Positions 1 through 7,278 of a stretch of DNA of 18,352 nt are shown here, one piece after another. The stretch's first letter is position 1. Every line of letters begins with the position of its first letter. The translations under genes and the position numbers were made by a program. This DNA comes from Endomicrobiia bacterium (GTDB lineage Bacteria > Elusimicrobiota > Endomicrobiia > Endomicrobiales > Endomicrobiaceae): the NCBI GenBank assembly GCA_025998295.1, contig BNVT01000017.1, forward strand, positions 1 to 18,352, in the 5' to 3' direction. The notes below the pieces were generated by a model. It was not told the origin of the DNA. It saw only the letters and a list, made by a program, of their open reading frames with translations, and did no database searches.

Positions 1-120
1 ATTGGCTATCTAAGTACAGGGACGAAATAAAAATGCCATATATCAAGATATTCTAATATTTTGCATAGATAATTTAACAGGACTTGCGACGATAAAAGCA
101 TTTTATACTAGATCTAACCA

Positions 121-324
121 TCAAAAGTGTAAGTCTGCCAGATAAGAAACAGTGTTAGATATGTTATGAGATTCTACAATACTTGCGTTCTTTGGTGTGT
201 AGATTGTAAGTGCTTTTTTAATTTTTGCTTCACAAAGCCCTCGCTCGTTTGCTTTTTGTAGTAATTCCCATTTTTTTGCAAAAAAAGGAGTGGTAGGCGA
301 GCCTTGTGGGGTGTTTATTTGCAT
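121..324 (-). pseudogene. possible transposase (integrase-core, IS481-like) fragment
   Basis: A 67-codon open frame with no Shine-Dalgarno sequence. Its second half reads YTPKNASIVESHN, which resembles the segment of IS481-type integrase-core transposases around the catalytic glutamate (usual pattern TP-x-NGKVERSH). The preceding WELLQKANERG matches the helix that normally lies just upstream. The conserved Asp-Asn-Gly of the second catalytic Asp is not clearly present, and no continuing frame is visible in bases 1-120. If real, this is a decayed scrap. It may equally be a chance frame. Bases 1-120 show nothing else I can support. Confidence 0.3.
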
Positions 325-356
325 TTTTTCAAACTATTTATAAGAGGTTTACTACT

Positions 357-1322
357 ATGTCCATTTTAGTTACAGGCGTAGCCGGATTTATAGGAAGTAA
401 AGTTTGCGAACTCCTTGCTAAATCCGGAGAAGGTGTAGTGGGTATCGACAATATAAATAATTATTACGATGTAAAGGTCAAAAAATACAGGTTGGATGGT
501 CTTAAAAAACTAAAAAATATTAAATTTTATAAAGCTGATATCGAAATAAAGAAAAATATCGAAAAAATATTAAATGAGCATAAATGTAAAGCTATAATAA
601 ATCTTGCCGCAAGAGCCGGAGTGCGGTATAGTATGGAAAATCCCTTTACTTATGTTTCTACAAATATTATGGGCACGTTAAATCTTCTTGATATTGCAAG
701 AGAAAATAAAATAAAAAAGTTTGTTTTAGCATCAACATCGTCCCTGTATGCCGGACAAAAAATGCCCTTTGTGGAATCTCTTGCTGTAAATACTCCAATA
801 TCTCCGTACGCGGCTTCTAAAAAGGGAGCTGAAGCGATGTGTTATTCGTATCATTATCTATATGGTATTGATGTAAGTGTTTTGAGATATTTTACTGTTT
901 ATGGTCCTGTTGGAAGACCGGATATGAGCGTAATACGATTTATCAAGTGGATTGATGAAGAAAAACCTATTGAACTTTTTGGTGACGGTTCGCAGACCAG
1001 AGATTTTACATATGTTGAAGATATCGCAATAGGGACAATTAAAGCTTTAAAAAAAGTTGGTTTTGAAATCGTTAATCTTGGCGGTAACAAGCCTTATAAA
1101 CTTAGCTATATGATAAACTTGATCGAAAAGAATTTAAATAAACTTGCCAATTACGATTATAAACCTTTTTGCAAAGCGGATATAGTTGCAACATGGGCAA
1201 ATATAGACAAAGCAAATAAACTTTTGCAATGGACTCCTAAGGTGTCGTTAGAGCAGGGTATAAGAAAAACAGTTGAGTGGTATCTAGAAAATAAATATTG
1301 GTTTAAAAATGTAACACTCTAG
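357..1322 (+). CDS. NAD-dependent sugar epimerase, UDP-glucuronate 4-epimerase type
   Basis: A 321-residue extended short-chain dehydrogenase/reductase. The N-terminal Rossmann motif TGVAGFIG (residues 6-13) binds NAD. The sequence continues with DNINNYYDVK (31-40), AARAGVRYSMENP (84-96), the STSS segment (126-129) and the catalytic pair Y151/K155 in YAASK. YGPVGRPDM (182-190) and RDFTYVED complete the pattern. The N-x-YYD, AGVRYS-x-ENP and YGP-x-GRPDM signatures are those of UDP-glucuronate 4-epimerases, which make UDP-galacturonate for surface polysaccharide. Length is normal and the frame is intact. I chose ATG 357 because AAGAGG at 342-347 lies 9 bases upstream. A longer in-frame extension to 306 would add residues before the Rossmann fold and lacks a ribosome site. 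The gene stands alone, convergent with dus. Family is firm; exact substrate is inferred. Confidence 0.88.
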   Translation: MSILVTGVAGFIGSKVCELLAKSGEGVVGIDNINNYYDVKVKKYRLDGLKKLKNIKFYKADIEIKKNIEKILNEHKCKAIINLAARAGVRYSMENPFTYVSTNIMGTLNLLDIARENKIKKFVLASTSSLYAGQKMPFVESLAVNTPISPYAASKKGAEAMCYSYHYLYGIDVSVLRYFTVYGPVGRPDMSVIRFIKWIDEEKPIELFGDGSQTRDFTYVEDIAIGTIKALKKVGFEIVNLGGNKPYKLSYMINLIEKNLNKLANYDYKPFCKADIVATWANIDKANKLLQWTPKVSLEQGIRKTVEWYLENKYWFKNVTL

Positions 1323-1495
1323 AGATCTGTAGTTTTTATTCACAATTGATCTTTCTCCAAACTGTTTGTAAATAGGTAGAATAGAATAGCTACGAAAACA
1401 GAAGAGCTTGCGTTTACTATCATCTTTTAACAAAGACTTATCTGGCACAACCTAAGGTTGACTACAGCTGGCTATATCGCTCCATGCAACTCTTG

Positions 1496-2482
1496 TCATG
1501 CGTTTTGCTGCGAGGCATTGTTAACTATAAATTCTATCAGATTATTAAAATCAGCAAGTGTAACCATTGTATTAATCATACATCGTATTTTTGTAGCATT
1601 TAAAAAATCTTTAACATAGTAATGAGCAACTTTTCTCATCAACACAAGTCCTCTTTTTTCACCATAACAATCTATAGAATATTGCGCGTGTTGTTTTAAC
1701 CATTCTATTTTTTCGTTTTTTGAAGCCACCGGCAGTGTTTCGTCATAATTTAAAAATTTTTCAAGTCTTTTAAATATTGAATAATTACCTATTGCTCCTC
1801 GTCCTATCATTATGCCTGAACAATCAGGTATATTAAAGAAACCCGCTGCTGTTTTCTCATCAACAATTCCGCCATTTGCAACAATTGGTATTTTAGCGCC
1901 AAAACAAGCTGCGGCAAATGATTGCAAATCGGGAGTTCCAAAATGACCTTGAGATGCATATCTTGCATGTACAGCAACCATTTTTATCCCGCTGTTTTGC
2001 GCTATCTTAATAATTTCAGAGGCAACATTTTGGCCGGGCAAAAGACCTATGCGAATTTTTATTGTGACGGGAATGGCTACACTTTTCACAACTGTTTCTA
2101 AAATTTCATGTACAAGTCTTTTGTTGGAAAGAAGTTTTACACCTGCGCCTGCTTTAGCTACCTTTCTTGCGGGGCATCCAAGATTAATATCTACAATATC
2201 TGCGCCTATATCTCTTGCAATTTTTGCTGCTTCAGCCATAGTGTAAGAATCTCCGCCAAAAATCTGAACCGTAACAGGTTTTTCGTTATCTGAAATTTCC
2301 AAAAGTTTTTTTGTTTTTTCGTCATGATGAATAAGAGCTTTTGCCGACGCCATTTCCGTATACACAAGACCCGCACCACCACTCTTTGCAAGAAGACGCA
2401 AAGGCAAATCTGTTATTCCTGCCATCGGCGCAAGAATTATATTATTCTTAAGTTCAATATTACCTATCTTTAATTTTTTCAT
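1496..2482 (-). CDS. dus: tRNA-dihydrouridine synthase (DusB-like)
   Basis: A 328-residue FMN-dependent enzyme that reduces uridine to dihydrouridine in tRNA, acting in the cytosol. APMAGITDLPLR (18-29) is the TIM-barrel entry. INLGCPARKV (99-108) carries the catalytic Cys103. K142, H172 in VHAR and ANGGI (202-206) are expected FMN or substrate ligands, and IGRGA (226-230) is the phosphate-binding turn. Length matches the NifR3/DusB subgroup. No clear Shine-Dalgarno precedes the ATG; the upstream sequence is T/A-rich. The last codons contain CCTCGCAGC and a nearby GTTAAC that resemble one arm of the palindrome at 15297-15350. The extreme C-terminus (VNNASQQNA) may therefore be encoded by an inserted repeat end. 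tsaD lies upstream on the same strand but is separated by a 322-bp spacer with a repeat. Confidence 0.92.
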   Translation of the reverse strand: MKKLKIGNIELKNNIILAPMAGITDLPLRLLAKSGGAGLVYTEMASAKALIHHDEKTKKLLEISDNEKPVTVQIFGGDSYTMAEAAKIARDIGADIVDINLGCPARKVAKAGAGVKLLSNKRLVHEILETVVKSVAIPVTIKIRIGLLPGQNVASEIIKIAQNSGIKMVAVHARYASQGHFGTPDLQSFAAACFGAKIPIVANGGIVDEKTAAGFFNIPDCSGIMIGRGAIGNYSIFKRLEKFLNYDETLPVASKNEKIEWLKQHAQYSIDCYGEKRGLVLMRKVAHYYVKDFLNATKIRCMINTMVTLADFNNLIEFIVNNASQQNA

Positions 2483-2804
2483 TTTTTTAACAGTTCTAAA
2501 CCAGTTATAAAGAAGCTTCTTATTTTTTATTGTTTAGCTTATTAGCTTTTAAAAAACTGCGCTGATTTTTTTTATTTGTTCAAATAAAATTCCACATTAA
2601 AACAAGCTGTGCAGAACTTGTGTGTGAATAATTGTGGTCAAGATCAATACAATAACAAACGCATGAAAGTTTTTTTGATTTTTGATTGTCGTAGGCAGTA
2701 CTAAATTGCAGTCTATGGAATTTGCTTTGAATCTAAAATTAATCGCCTCCAGAAATTTTTTTTCATGCGTTTGTCACAAGGTTAATACCCTAACCATTTA
2801 ATCT
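2483..2804. other. gene-free spacer between tsaD and dus
   Basis: No coding sequence, tRNA or convincing promoter or terminator is visible. Its right half is filled by a MITE-like repeat at 2655-2774. The remainder (2483-2654) is T/A-rich without recognisable structure. Confidence 0.6.
2655..2774. repeat. MITE-like dispersed repeat, copy A, with terminal inverted repeats
   Basis: The left end ACAAACGCATGAAA (2655-2668) is exactly repeated in inverse at the right end (2761-2774), giving 14-bp perfect terminal inverted repeats around about 92 bp without an ORF. The reverse complement of the interior aligns over most of its length with 5896-5991, including the exact block CAAAGCAAATTCCATAGACT. 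Size, inverted ends and lack of coding fit a non-autonomous element. No mobilising transposase can be assigned from this window, and no target duplication is obvious. Confidence 0.7.
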
Positions 2805-3827
2805 TCACCAATTTTCTAAAACTAGTGACGGACTAGATTTTAACTGAGCCGAACTGTAGTCTAATCCACATTTTTTTTGCTTTAGATATGCTGCACACCC
2901 AATCATAGCCGCATTGTCAGTACAATAAACGGGCGAAGGGATAAAAATTTTTATCTTATTTTTTTTGCCAGTGTCTTTAAACATTTTACGCATCAAAGAA
3001 TTCGCACTTACGCCACCACCTAAAACAATTTGTTTTAAATTAAATTGTCTTGTGGCTTCAAAAGCTTTAAAGATAATTGTTTCTACAATGGCCTGTCTGA
3101 AAGAAGCACATATATCATTTAATTTCTTTTTATTTTCAACAGGGTTTGATTTTAGATAATTTAAAAGCGCAGTCTTTATTCCCGAAAAAGAAAAATCCCA
3201 GCTTCCCTTTAAATAAGGTCTTGTAAACTTAACTGCTTTAGAATTTCCTTTTTCTGCCATTTTGTCTATGACAGGCCCGCCAGGATAAGACAGCCCAAGC
3301 ATTTTTGCAGCTTTATCAAATGCTTCACCTGCAGCATCGTCTCTTGTGCCGCCAAGCACTTTATATTTTCCGAAATCTTCAACTATTATGAGCTCGGTAT
3401 GTCCACCTGATACCACTACGCTTAAAAATGGAGGTTTTACAAATTTGCTTTCGATAAAATATGAATATAAATGACCTTCTAAATGATTTACCGGAATTAA
3501 AGGCTTTTTATAAACGCTTGCTATAGACTTTGCGGCTATTGCTCCTACAAGAAGAGCGCCTGCAAGCCCCGGCCCGACGGTAAAAGCAACAGCGTCAATT
3601 TTCTTTGAAAAATCATCAAAATCTATACCGGCTTGTGTTAAAGCTTGAAATATTACCTGATTTACGTTTTCTATATGTGCGCGACTTGCAAGCTCTGGAA
3701 CTACGCCAAAGAACTTGGCATGTATTTTAATTTGTGACGAAACAACAACAGATTTTACATTTGATCCGTTTGAAACAACTGCAGCGGAGGTTTCATCGCA
3801 AGAAGTTTCCATAGCAAATATATTCAT
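2805..3827 (-). CDS. tsaD: tRNA N6-threonylcarbamoyladenosine transferase TsaD
   Basis: A 340-residue Kae1/Qri7-family ASKHA ATPase. With TsaB and TsaE it transfers threonylcarbamoyl to A37 of ANN-decoding tRNAs. METSCDETS (6-14) opens the protein. NHLEGH (114-119) supplies metal ligands H115 and H119, VSGGHTEL (139-146) and DDAAGEAFDKAAK (163-175) follow, then YPGGP (181-185) and GGGVSAN (270-276). TDNAAMIG (303-310) holds the third metal ligand D304. Length and all motifs are normal. The ATG directly abuts the TAA stop of the upstream 146-codon gene with no gap, so the two are almost certainly co-transcribed and translationally coupled. The sequence preceding the ATG contains GGGAT as a weak ribosome site. 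Confidence 0.96.
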   Translation of the reverse strand: MNIFAMETSCDETSAAVVSNGSNVKSVVVSSQIKIHAKFFGVVPELASRAHIENVNQVIFQALTQAGIDFDDFSKKIDAVAFTVGPGLAGALLVGAIAAKSIASVYKKPLIPVNHLEGHLYSYFIESKFVKPPFLSVVVSGGHTELIIVEDFGKYKVLGGTRDDAAGEAFDKAAKMLGLSYPGGPVIDKMAEKGNSKAVKFTRPYLKGSWDFSFSGIKTALLNYLKSNPVENKKKLNDICASFRQAIVETIIFKAFEATRQFNLKQIVLGGGVSANSLMRKMFKDTGKKNKIKIFIPSPVYCTDNAAMIGCAAYLKQKKCGLDYSSAQLKSSPSLVLENW

Positions 3828-4268
3828 TTAATCCCGACCGTTTAAAGATTTTTTGGGTACAAAAGTTATATTGGAATAATTTTTGTTTGATGAATAAAAT
3901 TTATAGGTCGTAGATCCGTCACTATTATCAACTTTATTCAAAGCAACCTTCATGGAGCGCTCGAGCTTCCTGAAGCTTGTTTCAAAATGCTGCATGCTTT
4001 TTCCTGATTTAAGCTTTATTGTTTTGTAAAACTCATTCCATCGAGCTGCTTTTGTATTTCTTTCTCTTGTGTATTGCGACAAAACATCACCTTGAACTAT
4101 ACCGTTTGCAGTCAAAACATCAACTATTTTTTTATCAAGAACGAGATCTATAGATATCTTATGTTTATCAACAGGCCAAACGGTAAACCATATTCCGATG
4201 CCGCATAAAAACAACAGTGCTGTGTATATTTTGATCCATATACTTTCTCGTTTATCTTTAGCAGACAC
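3828..4268 (-). CDS. membrane-anchored protein of unknown function
   Basis: A 146-residue protein. Residues about 10-30 form one hydrophobic membrane segment (ALLFLCGIGIWFTVW), leaving a short basic cytosolic tail and a roughly 115-residue outer part rich in Lys, Asn and Ser. It starts at GTG (4268), supported by GGGAG six bases upstream. It lies between the ctpA pseudogene and tsaD, with its stop touching the tsaD start. In many bacteria a ctpA gene is followed by a divergent polysaccharide deacetylase with an N-terminal anchor. This protein could be the anchor and linker remnant of such an enzyme that has lost its catalytic domain. No deacetylase motif is visible, so that is inference. Its short length could also be native. 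Confidence 0.6.
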   Translation of the reverse strand: MSAKDKRESIWIKIYTALLFLCGIGIWFTVWPVDKHKISIDLVLDKKIVDVLTANGIVQGDVLSQYTRERNTKAARWNEFYKTIKLKSGKSMQHFETSFRKLERSMKVALNKVDNSDGSTTYKFYSSNKNYSNITFVPKKSLNGRD

Positions 4269-4295
4269 TATATTCTCCCGACAACAATATTTTGA

Positions 4296-5612
4296 TTATT
4301 TTTTCTTTTTATAAGGCTGCGAAAGCTCTGTCTTTTCCACAGTCTTATTTTCTTTTATAATCTCTGTTGCTTTAGAAGACGCTATCTTTTCAGCAATTTT
4401 ATTTTCTTTTATAATTTCTATTGCTTTGTTTAAAACTTTATCCTCAACTTTCTTTTCTTTATCAACAGCAGATCTCTGATGTTTATTCTTTGCAGAAGTA
4501 GATTGTCGTTTTTCATCCTCTTTAGAAACTTCAACTTCTACATCGGGGGTTATACCATTTTTTGAATCTTCACCGTAAGAACGATTTGTTGAGCGACCTG
4601 ACGGGAGATAGTATTTTGCTATTGTAAGTTCTAAAGCCGCACCGCTGGACAAAGGATAAATAGTCTGAACAAATCCTTTTCAAATGTATTGCAACCCATT
4701 ATTAATGCCCTCTTAAAATCTTGTATCGCACCTGATAGTACTTCATAAGCCGAAGCAGAATATTTGTTTACAAGAATAATAAACTCTAAATCTAAAAACT
4801 CTTCATTTTCGGATGTAAAATATTCTTTTTTAGATTCAACGGTTCTTCCTTTGATAGAAACAGCAAGTTTTTTCTTTTACAAACATATTTGCTATATCAA
4901 TAGCGGAATCTAAAGTCCCCCCGTTGTGTCTTAAATCCAAAATCAAAGATTTCATCCTTTGTTTGCGATAACCTCTGTCAATGCTTTTTAATATCATCTG
5001 CATTCTGAGCATTGAACGTCATAAATCCTATGTAGGCTATACCATTATCAAGCATTTTAGCTACTATAGTTTCATATTTTATTTTTCCCCTTAGCAAGAT
5101 TAAATTCTATCGGGTCTAAAACATCACTTCTTACAATTGTAAGCTTAACTTTTTGCCGGCTTTTCCCCTCATTAAACTAACTGCCTCACTATGCGACATA
5201 TCTTCAGTAGATTTTCCGTCAATTTTAATAATCATGTCTTCTGGTAAGATGCCTGCTTTATACGCAGGAGTGCCGGGTGTAGGCGCTATCACAACTAACC
5301 TATCATTTCAAACCTCGGTCCTAAGACCAATCCCGATATAATACCCTTTCGTCATCTTATTCTTAAGTTCTTCATGCTCTTTTTCTTCCATATAATGAGA
5401 ATAAGGATCTTTCAATACAGCGACAACACCTTTAATAGTGCCGACAGCTAAATCTTCAGGTTTTGTTTCTGAAACATAATCCACGTCTATCATTTCCATA
5501 ACATCTATCATTAACTTAAGCTTGTCATATGTTTCGTTAGCCTTGGCAAATGTATTTACGTTGCAAAAGAAAAACAATAAAAAAACAGAATAAATTTTTT
5601 TAACAATTTCAT
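4296..5612 (-). pseudogene. ctpA: carboxy-terminal processing protease (CtpA, peptidase S41), decayed
   Basis: A full-length S41 protease can be rebuilt only by changing frame repeatedly. The original start is ATG 5612 after AGGAG, followed by a signal peptide broken at a T7 run (coding strand; 5579-5585). Then come the N-terminal helical region (MEMIDVDYVSETKPEDL), a TGA stop at 5308-5310, and the PDZ domain (GTPAYKAGI and EDMIIKIDGKS). The protease core follows, with LDLRHNGG, NKYSASA carrying the nucleophilic Ser, and FEKGFVQT carrying the general-base Lys. Frame breaks lie near 5150-5154, 5082-5086, 4985-4989, 4951-4960, 4868-4873 and 4676-4684, mostly in A-runs of the coding strand. The tail (after about 4550) is Lys/Glu-rich with a repeated IIKENK motif. 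In life this periplasmic enzyme would trim envelope proteins. Seven frame breaks plus a stop make function very unlikely. Confidence 0.9.
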
Positions 5613-5748
5613 TATTATCTCCTTAGGTTAATTTACTATCAAGGCAAAAGCTTGACGTGCAAGTTACTGTTAGAAACAGCAAAGACTTCTAAAAACCTTC
5701 TTTTATGAAAAACTGACAAAAAACGAACTTAAAGCGGCTGCTACAGCC

Positions 5749-5779
5749 AAATCGCCCCCCCCCCAAGCTGCGCCATATT
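5749..5779. repeat. short dispersed repeat with C10 tract, copy 1
   Basis: AAATCGCC and AAGCTGCGCCATATT flank a run of ten C (5755-5764). The same flanks occur at 17393-17418 with a short mixed sequence in place of the tract. A ten-base C run is exceptional in such AT-rich surroundings and is prone to slippage. Confidence 0.6.
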
Positions 5780-5895
5780 GCCTACAGATTTCAGTATTGT
5801 TACGACTTCTGCTCTTGCATGTTTTGTATTATACAGACACTTTAGTATACCAAATTTATTTTAAAAGCGTGGTTTCTGCTATGAGTAGTTTTACG

Positions 5896-5991
5896 ACAAA
5901 CGCATGAAAAAAATTCTCGACGGGAGGCTGATTTTAGACTCAAAGCAAATTCCATAGACTACAATTTGGTAACGCCTTGCGACAATCAAAA
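5896..5991. repeat. MITE-like dispersed repeat, copy B (truncated)
   Basis: Starts with ACAAACGCATGAAA (5896-5909) and matches the reverse complement of copy A at 2655-2774, including CAAAGCAAATTCCATAGACT and GACAATCAAAA (5981-5991). The match then stops, so the second terminal inverted repeat is missing. It lies in opposite orientation to copy A. Confidence 0.7.
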
Positions 5992-6021
5992 TTTTGGCAA
6001 GGGTTGTATTTCAAATTAAAA

Positions 6022-6274
6022 ATGAATGCCTTTGAGTAAGGCATTTTTACAATTTGAGCATCTAAAAGAATATTTGCTCCTCCAAAAACGAAGCTCGCTT
6101 ATATCATCGTTAATTTGTAAATTCTTATGTCTAGATCGTCATATGGGTTTAATTCTGATCTTTAAACGCATAGTTTTAAGATACTGCCCTATATCCGTCT
6201 GCTTTTCCTTGCGTTCTTAAACAAAAAATGTCTTTTGCCTGTTCCGTTGTAAATTTCTTATGCAACTGTTTCAT
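6022..6274 (-). pseudogene. probable integrase-core transposase relic with internal deletion
   Basis: From ATG 6274 the minus strand reads MKQLHKKFTTEQAKDI, the type of N-terminus seen in a group of integrase-core (IS481-like) transposases. Stops follow within about 35 codons. In another frame further on, ISELRFWRSKY appears, reminiscent of the EVRFW segment near the C-terminus of the same proteins. The catalytic DDE core is absent. I read this as both ends of one transposase joined by a large deletion, then frameshifted. The calls are from pattern memory only. Confidence 0.35.
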
Positions 6275-6482
6275 ACTTTAAATAGAAAAGACCAACTGTA
6301 AACTTTTATATTTACCACCGTATTTGCCGGACTTAAATCCTACATGTACATTACTTGGATGTATTTGAAAAAAAACAGATAAAAAAAATGGCGCTTGAGC
6401 ATAGAAGACTTTTGTAAAGGGTTAATAAAAGCCTTAAGGTTAGTATATATCAATGTTAAGTTAGCTTACTATATATTAAATA

Positions 6483-7200
6483 TTAAATCTTAAATTTGAG
6501 ACCCATAGTTACACCGACTATTCCACAATTAATCTTAAGTGATTTGTTAAGCTTTTCATAAACTAATTTGCCAAACGACTGCCACCGCCACGATTCTGAA
6601 CGCAAAATAGAAGAAGAAGTATAGTGACTATATGTTAGATCCAGTGTCACGGCTCCGGAACCATTGGGAAATAAAAATTCACACCCTACCCCCAAAGCAT
6701 AATACAAACCACCTTTTTTTCTGTTATAGACAGAGAATCAAGCTCTGTATTCTTCTTTAAGACCATCTCCTCCGTATTACTAAAAAACAACGCATATCCA
6801 AGATTACCTTTAATAAAAAAAGCAACTTCTGCCAATGAAACAAGATTTGCTTGCATAGTGAAATAAATAGGGATATATGAAAGTTCTGGCTTTGTAGATA
6901 TCCATTTCACCTTATCATCAAAATCAAATCTTATTGGGTATACATACTCCAAACCTGCTCCTAATTTGAATGAATATTTAGAGGAAACAACCACCCAACT
7001 GCAAAAATAGGACCATGGCTTATAGTAGTAGAAATAGAAGTAGGAACTTCCTTAGATTTCTGTGATACAGTTAGAGTATGAGTACCATTCATTTTCATTT
7101 CCCCGAAGCAGCCAACTCCCGTCTTTATATTAATTTCACTTGAAAATGCCACCCCTGAAAAAACAAACACTGAAACAATAACCAACACTGATTTTTTCAT
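6483..7200 (-). pseudogene. outer-membrane beta-barrel-like protein, frameshifted
   Basis: ATG 7200, preceded by AAGAGA about ten bases upstream, opens a clean signal peptide (MKKSVLVIVSVFVFSGVAFS, then SEINIKTGVG). The protein continues through alternating hydrophobic/polar strands (YSFKLGAGLEYVYPI, then AFFIKGNLGYALFF, then LYYALGVGCEFLFP, VTLDLTYSHY) and ends in VGVTMGLKFKI, a barrel-like last strand. The frame changes twice, near 6991-6997 (GGG on the coding strand) and at a seven-A coding-strand run (6714-6720). About 237 residues would result if repaired. A longer TTG start at 7206 is less likely. It follows the exported metallo-beta-lactamase gene by 78 bp on the same strand and may once have shared its transcript. 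No family name can be given. Confidence 0.75.
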
Positions 7201-7278
7201 TTGCAATTTATCTCTTAAAATCTTTAATTTACATGGTCAATGCAAAAATCAAACAAAAGGGAGATGTGCCTTTAAGCA

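Larger units (their letters stand above)
5613..6482. other. gene-poor region upstream of the ctpA relic
   Basis: No intact gene. The stretch holds a C10 tract inside a short dispersed repeat (5749-5779), a MITE-like repeat copy (5896-5991), a probable transposase relic (6022-6274), and 6275-6482, in which I see nothing beyond AT-rich sequence. It separates the ctpA relic from the broken barrel gene. Confidence 0.6.

Noticed and set aside
4296..5612. Several small genes instead of one pseudogene
   Set aside because: The fragments line up in order as one S41 protease (signal peptide, helical region, PDZ, catalytic core).
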